Shown here: one piece after another, positions 22,901-34,900 of the stretch | Position numbering within the stretch: the stretch's first letter is position 1 | How the letters are laid out: each line of letters begins with the position of its first letter | DNA from: Symbiodinium natans | Lineage: Eukaryota; Sar; Dinophyceae; Suessiales; Symbiodiniaceae | Direction: 5' to 3' | DNA length: 64,000 nucleotides | NCBI GenBank assembly: GCA_905221605.1 | Contig: CAJNDS010000114.1 | Coordinates: 727,855 to 791,854, forward strand | Program-made: the position numbers and the translations under genes | Notes under the pieces: model-generated | Seen by the model: the letters and a program-made list of their open reading frames with translations, nothing else | Told to the model about the DNA's origin: nothing | Databases searched by the model: none

Positions 22901-25900
22901 TTTGAAAGGCTTTGAAAGGGGTCCTTATGATAAGGCGCGCCCCTAAACCCTAAACTAACCCTAAAACCCGAAACCCTAAGCCCTAGGCCCCTTTCTTGAA
23001 TTCGAGAGCGCGTCACATGACTCAAGCAGCAACGCAACAACAAGCCCTAGGCCCTATTATTGTCTGGGTACCCCCAGCCAAAAGGCACCAGAAACTGAAG
23101 AGAACTGACCAATATCGGATATCGGGCACAGGAAGCCTACGACCAAGCAGAGCCGGGCTTCGGCATCAGGCAAGGCTATGTGTAGGGTTTAGGGTTTAGG
23201 GTTTAGGGTTTAGGGTTTAGGGTTTAGGGTTCAGGGTTTAGGGTTTAGCGTGGGGTTTATGTGGGACCTGTAGGGTCAGTTTGGGACTAGAGGTATGTTG
23301 GTCAACTACCATGTATGTGATGCCCTGTCAACTGCAGGTTCGCCCGGCGCCTCGTGAACAATCTCAGATCCTCGGCTTCCAGGTCTGGGCATCTTGTAGG
23401 GTTTAGGGTTTAGGGCTTAGGATTTAGGGTTTAGGGTTTAGGATTGAGGGTTTATATAGAATTTAGGGCTTGGGCTTAGAGCCTTTGCAGATGTAGTGTC
23501 AACATTGGATGACACCAGACTCTGCAAGACCCTATGACAAAGTTCCATATGGCCACTTCTCTAAATTATGGTCCCCTTATTTGAGGTTACTAGCAATAGG
23601 GCGGCCCCGAATATATAGGGTATTCCAGAAGGGGAGCATGATTCTGAGAATTGACCCTATGTAGTTTACGGTGAGATGCTTCTTTGTCCCTAAACCCTAA
23701 ACCCTAAACCCTAAACCCTAAACCCTAAACCCTACACCGAGGCCTCGAGCTGTCCAAGGTGGACGTCTCCTTCTCCAGCCTGAACCCCGCAGCTGTGGGC
23801 GCGGCGAAGATGACGTCACTCCAAGTGCTTTCCACCGACTGCTCCTTCCGGACAGTTTAGGGTTTAGGGTGTAGGGTTTAGGGTTTAGGGCAAGAGCTGC
23901 ACGTTCGGGGTTCAGATGGCATGCGGGCATTGGGGCGTGTAGCTGGCTTGTGGCGCATCCACGGACGTTCTCTCGTGGCTAGATGAGGAGATTTGGGAAA
24001 GACGAGGTCCTGGAGACGAAGGGGTCTTCTTTGCGCCACGCCGGATAGCAGAGTCGGTTAAGGGTTTAGGGCTTAGGGCTTAGGGCAAAGGGTTTAGGGT
24101 TTAGGGTTTAGGGTTTAGGGTTTAGGGTTTAGGGTTTAGTGCGCAAGTTCCAGCAAGCCGGTGCCTTCCGAATGTTTGCAACCCTCACCCTTTCCGTCGT
24201 GGCAACCCCTAAGCTTGGGATGTTCCCCCCTGATACTGGCAGACTCCTTCATAGGGAGTCTAATAGGGGGGGGGGGGGCCTATTGCATCCCCTAGAAAGG
24301 AGCTGTTACTTGAGGGGGAGCATCCCAACCCCCTAGACCGTAAGCCCTAAACCCTAGACCCTAGACCCTAAACCCTAAAACCCAAAACCCTAAACCCAAA
24401 ACCCTAAACCCTAAACCCTAAACCCTAAACCCTAAACCCTAAACCCTAAACCCTAAACCCTAAACCCTAAACCCTAAACCCTAAACCAAGCCTAAACCCA
24501 AAGGTACAAGATCCTGAGCTTCGACGGCCTCAGCTTGGCTTATGGGCAGTCGATGGAGGCTCTGGGGGGGGGGGATGCCGAAACTAGAAATGAAAACAGG
24601 GTTTAGGGTTTAGGGTTTAGGGTTTAGGGTTTAGGGAAGCTCCATCATAGAGGGGAGGGCATCATACCAGTCCCCTTTATGAATTGGTGATAGGTACATC
24701 ATCAGGTGCCAAGCATGCTTTCCTACACCCTAAACCCAAACGCTTTTGGAACCGGGCAGCTTGGTTGCATCCTACGGCGCATCATGAAAGGAGGTTCTTG
24801 GTGCATCATAAAGGAGGGTCGGGGGTTTTAGGGTTTACTATCGGGATTGGCCCTAAACCCTAAACCCCAAACCCCAAACCCTAAACCCTAAACCCTAAAC
24901 CCTAAACCCGCGTCTCTTGTCCAGAGGCTCTCGCGAACCTGGTGAGTCCAGTCCGTGCAGAACTGAAGGCCAAGCGGGGGAAGCTCACATGCTGCGTTCG
25001 GCAACCCGGCGCCGAAAACCTGGGGCCTGAAACCCTAAACCCTAAGCCCTAAACCCTAAACCCTAAACCTGGGGCCTGAAACCCTCAACCCAGCCTCACT
25101 CCTGCGTCCTCGCTAGAGACAAGACGAGCAAAACGGGGACTTGACATGGTGTTCTAAAGCTCGGTCTCTTTCATCGCATCCTTTCCGCACGGGCTTCAGT
25201 TCTTCCCTGGTTCTTAGTAGGGAATCAGGGCATGAGGGCCCTAGATATGCCCTTTACGGGATTATACAGCATACCTTATTCCCTCATTCCCTACTAAGTT
25301 ACTAAGAACCGGCCAGCTCTAGAAGTTACGAGCCCTATCACCATCCCTAACTCCTCATATGGTCACTTCTCGGAAATATGGTCCTTCTTGGGGTTGCTAT
25401 GATGAGGCGGCCCCTATTGTTTAGGGTACCCCAAACAGGCACCATAATAGAGAACTCACCATACAGAACTGAAGTGAAAAAGAAAATACTTCACATGACC
25501 AGGCAGTACTGATCCTGTGGGCTCTCAGAATGGGGGGGGGGTCCTTTGGGGGCGTTTTGCGGTTGAAGGTTTGGAGCTTGGGATGGTTTAGGAGTGTGAA
25601 GATGGCAAGCACTTTGGGGGGAAGATCGCAGGAATTTCGGGTTTGGGGAGTTAGTTTGAAGGGGCTTTCGGCTTGTTGTGCTGTGAATTTTCCGCAACCT
25701 GGCATGTTGCAGTTGGGCCACGTCCCCGACGATGGCCTGCTGCGATTGGAAGTGGACCTCGGCACGGACAAGCCGACCGACATCCACGCCAAACGCTCAC
25801 AGCTGATAGGCGACGCAGAAATCGCGGAAGCTGAACACTAGGGTTTAGGGTTTAGGATTTAGGGGTATAAGGAGGGATCCTAGAATATCCTAGATGGGGG

Positions 25901-28900
25901 TTTACGAAAATAGAGGACCCCTAAAATAGACCCCCAAAGAGTAGCATTCCCTTACAATAAGCCAAGAGGGTACCCCTAATTTCGGAAACCCCCAAATAAT
26001 CCCCCAAAGAACCCTAAGGCCCAACATAAGGGTCGCTGCTTGAGTCCCTTGAACACACCTGTATGTTCATTCGCTGGCTTCTCGGTTCCGGGCAGGCCTG
26101 TTGGCACTGAAGACGGCGCTTAACAAAAAGTGGGAGGAGCTGCGCAAGCTTCTCGTGGACCCTGAGGCGCAAAAAAGCATGGGGCTGTTCGGCCTTATAA
26201 AACTCATAATCAACCCTATGAGGGGCCTGTTTTAAAGGGTTATAGGGGTACAATAGCCCATCCTGGCAAGAAATCTGCAAGGGCAGTTGGAGGTCACGGA
26301 GGCCTCACTTGGGACTTGAGACGTGAAAGATCGTGAAACTCTGCGTCAGGAAGAAGCACGCCTCAAGGGGCGCATCGATGAATCGGAGGCCTCTCTCTTG
26401 CTGGAAGCCGAGAAGATTAGGGTTTGGGGTTTAAGGGTTTAAGGGTTTAAGGGTTTAAGGGTTTAAGGGTTTAAGGGTTTAAGGGTTTAAGGGTTTAAGG
26501 GTTTAAGGGTTTGTTTGGCTCCCAAAAGCACCCGACACACTTCGAGCAGCGATTTCCAGCAATTTCCAACACCGATGCAAGGGCCCTTCTCCCTCGCAGG
26601 ACAGATACTTCAAGCTCTTTCGCCAGCAATGCCTCTCAAACGTCGACGTGACCGATGCCTCTTGCAAGCAACGGTGGGGTGTGAGTGCAGGGGTCAGTTG
26701 TTCTGCTGGCCTCACGTCATTCGGTCATTGATCCATTGGGTTGCTGTGCTTCCGAGGAGAAGGTGGTCGCAGCCCTGTATCAGACCGGCCTCAACTGCAC
26801 TGAGCTTGGTCAGCCTCAACAGGAGGAGTGCTGGCCTTCCCGAGAGCAGTGAGTACGTGGAGGTTCATGGTACTTATCAACCAAGAGATACTTGTACTTT
26901 AAAACTGTACTTCTAAAAAACAACCATATCAGGACACTTTAAGGGGCTTATAAGTGGGTTGTAAGTACAGATCTAATTGGTTAATAGGTACCATGAACCT
27001 CCAAGTAGGGTTAGTGCCTGGGGCTGATATCCGACTGATGTTGCGTTGGTTCAAAGCTTGACAGCTGCATCCTAGTGCCAAAGCGATCGTCCGCGGTCTC
27101 CATCCTACCTACCTTCCTGAACATGTTTCGCCTTGCTCTTACCGGAGGTTTGCTGGCGGTAGTCGCTCTGCTCATGGGTTGCGGAGACGATTCCACAGTC
27201 GAGGCCACGAACCCCGCTTGCGCCTCCTACAGCAAGAATGGTGCTGGAAATGTCACGGACTACGCCTCATGCGCCACAGCCTGCGACCTTGGAGAAGGCA
27301 TCCAAGAAACCTACGGCACCCATGATTGGTCGGGAAGTGCCGGGGCCGGAGAGTGCGACTGCAAAGTCAGCGACAGCGAGCACAGGACGGCTTGTAAGGA
27401 CCCCGGCTACTCGTCGAGCTGAGAGCGGGGCTCACAGGGCTGAGGGGGATCTCAAGGGCCTGTGTATCGGATGCCCGCGCCTCTCTCATGGTTCTCAGGC
27501 TGTCAAGTGGAGTGTCAAGTGAACCTCCCATGTACATCTATGTGTATGTAAGTGGCGGGAAGACATCTCCCGCCTGTTTTGAAGTTCGACATGAGCTCAA
27601 CCGTTCCAGTGTCGCTTGGTCCGCGCTGAAGAGCGTGGGAAAGCGTCTCAAAGCCGGACATCCACTCACGAGGAAAAACTAAGCTTGCAGACTCTCTGAA
27701 ACCCTCTTCCGGGCCGTAACCGAACCGCCCGAAACCCTCAACCCTAAGCCCTAACCAGTCCCTAACCGGAAGCCCTCGCAAAACGTATGCAGGTGTTCGC
27801 GCAGATCAGGCCTTAGGGTTCAGGATCCTAGCTAAACCCTAAACCCTAAACCCTAAGCCCTAAACCCTAAACAACGAGAGCAGGAGCTGGAGACCCTGGA
27901 GACGGTGCTTCCAGTTCAGCTCCTGGCTTCGGCACTTCGGCCAGGGATTCAGGTGTTAGGGGTTTAGGGTTCAGGGTTTAGGATTTAGGGTTTAGGGTTT
28001 AGGGTTTGGGGTTTAGGGTTTAGGGTTTAGGGCTTAGGGTTTAGGGGGGTCGTTTAGGGTTTAGGTTTTCGGGTTTAGGGTTTAGGCCGCCCAGAAATCC
28101 CGAAACCCCTGCAACACGAAACCCCAGAAATAAACCCTAGGCTTCCTGAACCATGTTGTGCAGCATGGCGAGGCATACAAGGGGTATACAAGGGGTCCCC
28201 TTCTAAGGGGTCCCATATTAAGGAACCATTCTATCTACCCTAAGATTGTGCAACATGAACTGCACTTACAAGCCCCTTAAGTGCCCTAATTTGGTTACAA
28301 GTACAGTTATAAGTACAGTTATACTTGGTTAATAAGTGCCATGGACCCTCCAAGCATGGCCCCAAAACCCTAAACCCTAAACCCCTAACCCCTAAACCCT
28401 AACCCTAAACCCATTCTATCTCTACCCTAAGATTGTGCTAAGCGCGGCGAGGCAAGGTGTAGGGCAGAAGACTTCATCACTGAGCTGGTGAAGAAGGCCA
28501 CTCCCCAGGCGCGAGACAAGCTCGGAGGTCTTGGGGTTTAGGGGTTTAGGGGTTTAGGGGTTTAGGGGTTTAGGGGTTTAGGGGTTTAGGGGTTTAGGGG
28601 TTTAGGGGTTTAGGGGTTTAGGGGTTTAGGGTTTAGGGTTTAGGGTTTAGGGTTTGGGGCTGAGGGCGCTCTGGGAGGCTTGAAGGACGAGGTTCGGGAG
28701 CAGCTGATTCTTTTGTTTCTTCCGTTGGGCCCGAAGTTGGAAATTCCTCCAGAAAGCATCAAGTCAACTTGCGCCAGGTGAAGAAGTCCGGATGGTTCAG
28801 CCGCACCTTCTTTGGGCGCAAGGCGGGCGCATGTTAGACATGATTAGGCCGGCTTCCCCTCCAAGAGAGCAGTTCAGCTTACAGTCTTACACAGCTGCAC

Positions 28901-31900
28901 TCAGCAACTACGTTTAGGGTTTAGGGTCGGTACTCTTCCGATATAGCTCTCTCAGCCTGCAACGCAGTCTCTTAAAGGTCCTAAAGCCCTAGGCTTGTGA
29001 AAAGACACTTGGTATGTTCTATCCTCTAGAATGTTTCAAAAGGTAAACCAAAGGTAGAAACAAAGCATCCTGAAAAGGGAAAAAAAGAGGGCCGCCCTCA
29101 CCTTTTTTTGCCTTTGTGTTACTGTGTTTTTCTGCTTTTTCCTTTGTTCTACCTTTCTTTACCTTGTTGTTTACCTTCTTTTTACTTTTTTTTCTCACAA
29201 CCTTTGCTTAGGTAAAAGCCTGGATCCCCGCCAGGCGGACGGCTGGCCAAACCCTCAACCCTAAACCCTAAACCCTAATCCCTAAACCCTAAACCCTAAA
29301 CCCAAGTGAGGCCGGCCCCGGTATCTTTTTGCTACCTCTTCGGGATACTGTACCTCTTTCTTTTTTTGCTGCCCTTTCTTCACCTGTTCAATGTATTTCT
29401 GGGTTTTTACAGAACAAAAAAGCCAGCAAAAAAGGATCAGAACCCTAGGCCCGAAGCTATCCGAAGCCGTTTAAATGGGGGGTGTTTACAAGTAAACCAC
29501 CAGCCTTCAAGCTTACGGCTGGTGAGTAGGGAATGGGGGAGTAAGGTGCCATCTATAATCCCCCAAAGGGTAGATATAGGGGGGGCATAGGGTACCTCAT
29601 TCCCTCATTCCCTACTAACCAACAGTAAGCAAGAGCCCTAAACCCTAAACCCTAAACCCTAAACCCTAAACCCTAAACCCTAAACCCTAAACCCTAAACC
29701 CTAAACCCTAAACCCTAAACCCTAAACCCCCAAACATCGCCTTCAAGAGCCTAGCTCCAGGAGCCCGAAGAGTCCTCCCTGGACAAGCTCAGCGTGGAGG
29801 ATCTGCTTACCGAGCTGCAGAGCGCTGCAGATGCAGAGGTGCCATGGGCACTCGGGTTTAGGGTTTAGGGTTTAGGGTTTAGGGTTTAGGGTTTAGGGTT
29901 TAGGGGGTGGTTGTCAAAATGATGGTCCCTTGTTGGATCCCTACTATAATACGGCACCTAATAGTTAGGGAACCCCAAAAGGGATCATAATTTTGTCAAC
30001 CACCCAAATCGGAAGATTCCGGGCCTTTCCTAGGAATTCGGGTGGCCGTTCAAGAGATCTCACTCAGGAGCCTGTTTGGCTATGTCTTCTTTTGTTCTTG
30101 TATGTTTTTTTTTGTGTTTGGACTTTTCCGTGCGATGGCTTCAAGTTCTCCTGTTGAGGTTGTGGAGCCTCCGCAGAAGCTTGCGGTGCAGCTGTGCGGG
30201 GGTGGAGCTGCTGGGCTGCACCAGAAGGCTATATCCCCCTTGGGAACTGTTTTTTTTATTTTTGTTTATATAAAACCCAAGAGGATATTAAAAGATAGGA
30301 TTTTTATTAAGGTTCTAAGAAGAGTATAGTTAGTCAAAGTGCCGACTTTTGCGGCAGCTGCTACCTGCACGGCAGGTCCTGATGGACATCCACGACGACA
30401 CGGCGGCTGAGCCTCTGCAGCTTCTTTCGCTGGACTTGAGCACGACCTCGCTGGCAGTGAATGTGGGCCGTGGAACCCTAAACCCTAAACCCTAAACCCT
30501 AGACCCTAGACCCTAGACCCTAGACCCTAAACCCTAAACCCTAAACCCTAAACCCTAAACGTTTTTTACGGTTTCAATCTCAACGAGTCCCCTAATCTGC
30601 CCCATGACGGACGACTGGGTCACGTGAGTGAGTAGTATTTGGGGAGTGTCCGCTGTTAGGGGTTCCTTATTGGGGGATCCTTGTTGTAAGAAGATGCTAT
30701 ACTATTTGGGGGTCTATACTTCGAGGTCCCTTATCATCGTAAACCCCCATTTGAGCAGCCTGCGACCAGCCGCTGCATGCTGTAAAGTGCGCGGCCTGAC
30801 AGGTGGAGTCAGCCACGGACCACAAAGGACAGAACTCCGCTGCTTTCAGCCTCTTCCTGGCATTGGGTTCTGTGGCTTGGCAGACTCAAGCGTTCATGCA
30901 GATGGCCTCTTACCCTGTTGTTGCTTGCTGTTGCTTTTGCTGTTGCTGCTGCCCTAAACCCTAAACCCTAAACCTTACACCCTGTTGCTGGATGACGGTG
31001 GCTTTCGCCACTGACCCTGCGTCGCTCTGCTGCTCCCACGGCTCCCAGCCACATCTTCGCCCTGCACTTCCCGTCTCAATCCCTTCTCCTCCCAGGGTTT
31101 AGGGTTTAGGGTTTAGGGTTTAGGGTTTAGGGTTTAGGGTTCCTCGTTAGGGTTTAGAGGTGTAGGCTTCAGGGTTTACCGCGGTGGCCGCTCTCCTCTG
31201 GCTCCTTCTGCTGCTTGTCTTCTGGCTTTCTCTCGTTGCTGTCTCGCTGTGATTGCTGGGCCAACCGCACCACTCAAGTCATGGCCTTGGCTTGAAGGTG
31301 AATGTCTCGCACCAGCAGAAGTCCTTCTTTCAGCCGAAGCAGGCCGGAGCACCTTGAAAGTTTGACAAGTTCCCCCCCCCCCCCCCCCCCCTTCGCAACC
31401 CCCCCCCCCCCCCCCCCCCTCCACTATCAGCGTCGTGTACTATTGCTATGCTACCGGGGGTAGAATGTTTTATGGGAGCCCCTTCGAAGCGAAAATGAGG
31501 TGGCGGGTGACGAGATCATGCAGCAAGCTCTGGATCTCCGGGTGGAGAACAAGCTGGAGCCTACGCAGAACCTGCTGGAAGTGCCCGGGCCCCAGGGCTT
31601 GTAGGTTTTTTTTGGTTTTGTTGTTTTAAAAGGGTTTTTCAGGGTTTTTTCTTCGGGTGTTTTTATGGTTTCGTTAGGGCTTGTTTAGGGTTTTTAAGGG
31701 TCTAGGGTTTAGAGTTTTTTTTAGGGCTGTCGACAAAGGATGCCGTCGAGGCACCTGATGTGTCATGTTCTATCGACATGAAGCCCGAAAGGCCTAAGCC
31801 TGTAGGGTGCCGGAGGGTTTAAGGGCTTAAGGGTTTAGGGAGTCTTAGGGAGTAGTGGGGAGCATTAGGGAACCTTGGGTTACATACCCCCTTGAACCCC

Positions 31901-34900
31901 CGCCTTCCCTTAAGGACCCTATAATAACCCTAGACCCCTACACTGCCAAATTCAGCAAGCTTTCGAAGCCCCCATATAGGGGAAGTTCTCAAAAGGGCTA
32001 TAACAAGGACCCCAAAAGGGACCCGAATCTAGAGAACCCTTAACCCCAAACCCCAAACCCCAAACCCTAAACCCCAAACCCCAAACCCCAAACCCTACAC
32101 CCCAAACCCTAAACCCCAAACCCTAAACCCTTAACCCTAAACCCCACGTAGACCTCGGAAGAGGAGCCTCACCTTCGCCCCGCTCGAGATCTTCATGATC
32201 CCGGGACTCCTCGCATCGATCTTAGGCTTCTACCCTGACGCAGCCGAGGCCGCTTTGCAGCTGTCATGCTAGGGTTTAGGGTGTAGGGTGTAGGGTGTAG
32301 GGTTTAGGGTTTAGGGTTTAGGGTTTAGGGTTTCGGAGAGGGGATGCAAGGGGGGCCATTTCCTCTTTTGAGGCTTATCCCCCCAGGTTTCTGTGATGTT
32401 GCTTTGCTTGGGTACTTTTGGGAGTTGAAGCCGTGAAAGCCCTCGAGTGCAACAAGGCTCTTGCTTCACCGTATGCCCCACGACAGAGGGGAGCCCTGAA
32501 TGCCGGGATGATGCAGGGTACTGTAGGGGCTTCGGTAGCCTTTTTGCTTTGCGTCGCGCTGCGTCCCTCTGTTTTCGAGTCTTGCTTGGGATGTTCTCCT
32601 TGTACTAACAGTCCTTCATAGGGACAGGGGTTAGAGTACCACAAGGGGGAATTTTTCTCCCAAAGTCTTGTCTACGTTTGTAGAAGCCCCAGGCCGCGCA
32701 GATGCAGGGTCCATGTAGGTCGACAGTGCTGATGATTGGGAGGTCCCCCCCTTAGACTAACAGTCTCCTTAAACTAGAACTAGAATCCCTCTTCCTAACT
32801 AGGGACTATACTAGGGGGTACTAGACTCCCTATTCCTTAATAGGAATTATAATAGGGGGGGGGGGGAGGGTGGTACGAGAATCCCTATGCCTCAATAGGG
32901 ACTATCATGGTGGGGGGGAACGAGAATCCCTATTAAGTAGCTGTTAGCATAAGAGGGAACATCCCAAGCTGATGAGCTCAAGCTCTGGAGGGGAGCATGC
33001 CTTGGAAGGTTCCCCCTTATAATTCTGGGCAACTGGAGATGCTAGACACCTGAACCCTAGACCCTAGACCCTAGACCCTAAACCCTAAACCCTAAACCCT
33101 AAACCCCAGCAAAAGTCGGCGGTGCATCAGAATCACGTCGATGCCTTTAGGCAAACCCGCGTTTGCCGTCGGAGTCCAGAAACACGATTGGGAAGCTGAC
33201 TGGGCTCCCCTGTGCAAAACCCCGAACGTTGATCTCGAGATGTTGGGCCCATGATCCCAACTAAGTAGTTTCTGGATGCATCTTTGCCAGCACAGTCTTG
33301 GCGTTCGGCGAGGTTGAAGAGGCAGCAGGTGTGGGCGCACCCGTCGTGATCGAGCAGATTGATGCCATGACCTTACTCCGGAATGCGGCCTTGTGCTGCC
33401 TATGCGCTTCGCAGCTCGGATGTCGTGTGTATGTGTCCGTGGTAAGGCTTTTGTGGCAGAGACGGAGACAAAAGCTACGCGCGCCGAGCGCCTCAAGCAA
33501 CTCAGCTCACATGTCCATGTGTATTGGTCTCAGCTTGCGCGGCTGCCTCCTGCACCTACTTGGGGGTTCATGGTACTTATTAACCAATAATAACTGTACT
33601 TATAACTGTACTTATAAGCCCCTCAAGTGCCCAAATATGGTTACAAGTACAGTTAGAAGTACAGTTGTAGTGGGTTGATAGGTGCCATGAACCACCAAGT
33701 AGAAGTTACCTGCAGCAAGGTGGTTCAGCATACAAGCTGAGCAGGTTGCAGGACTGCGCCAGTAGAAAAACCCCTGCTGATGAAAGCCCCATGTCCCCAA
33801 ACCTCCAACCCATGGTTATCTTGGTTGTGCTTTGGGATAGTTCTTTAACTACCCTTCTTTCCTTATAAGGGAACCTATTCATAAACAATTCTCACAGGGC
33901 TTTCACCACAACCCAGATTTATTGTATAACCCCATTAGGGTACTTGAGGGACTTGTGTGTGGGTTCTAACTACACTTAGAATGGGTACCAAGTACCGCAA
34001 ATCCCTAAACCCTAAACCCTAAACCCTAAACCCTAAACCCCTAAACCCCTAAACCCCTAAACCCCTAAACCCCTAAACCCCTAAACCCTACTGCCTAGAA
34101 CCTCCAAGTATTGCATGGACCTGAGGGACATACTGGACGCCAACGCAGACAGGGCCAAGGAACTCGCCCAAGAGGCCTGCGGGGAGCCAGGAAAGCAGGA
34201 GAAGAGGATTGGTTTCGTTTTTGGTTGGGTTTAGGCTAGGGCTTAGGGCTTAGGGCTTAGGGCTTAGGGCTTAGGGTTTAGGGTTTAGGGTTTAGGGTTT
34301 AGGGTTTAGGGTTTAGGGTTTAGGGTTTAGGGTTTAGGAAGGTTGGAGTCTATAGACTCTGAGTTGTCGCACCAACATCTATAAGGAACCCCCTATGTAC
34401 GCCCAACATATACACTCGCCACGATTTAAGAAGGAAGCCTATATACGCTCACTAAGAACAACAGCAATGCGATTTCAGGTGTACAATCGCATCCCCGACC
34501 GGATCAGCCGCTTGTCAGCAATGGCTGTGCCAAACATAGCGTTTAGGGTTTAGGGTTTGGGGTTTAGGGTTTAGAGTTTAGGGTTTAGGGTTTAGGGTTT
34601 GGGGTTTAGGGTTTAGGGTTTCGGGTTTAGGGTTTAGGGTCGAAACCCTTCTCGCAGCTCAAGAATCTTCCGCACGCTGCATCCTTGTGCCCGACGGCTT
34701 TGGGAGGTTTCTTGTCTCCTCGGCGCTGTGGCTGTACTTTAGGGGCCTGAATAACTACTAGTAGTATTTGTATTAATGGTAGTATATAATTAATATATAG
34801 TAGTACATAATTAACAGTAGTATATATCTAATAGTAGTATACAGTTTATAGTAGTATATGAATAATGGTATTCCCTCAGGGTCCCTATATGCAAATAGCG

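Larger units (their letters stand above)
32300..34100 (+). other. VPS13 intronic stretch rich in hairpin elements
   Basis: Holds family C fragments (32585-32640, 32742-32969), CCCTAGA/CCCTAAA array 33055-33105, family A element 33557-33701 and an 8-mer CCCTAAAC array (34035-34090). Exon candidates at 32697-32712 and 33113-33150 were too weak to call. Confidence 0.5.
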
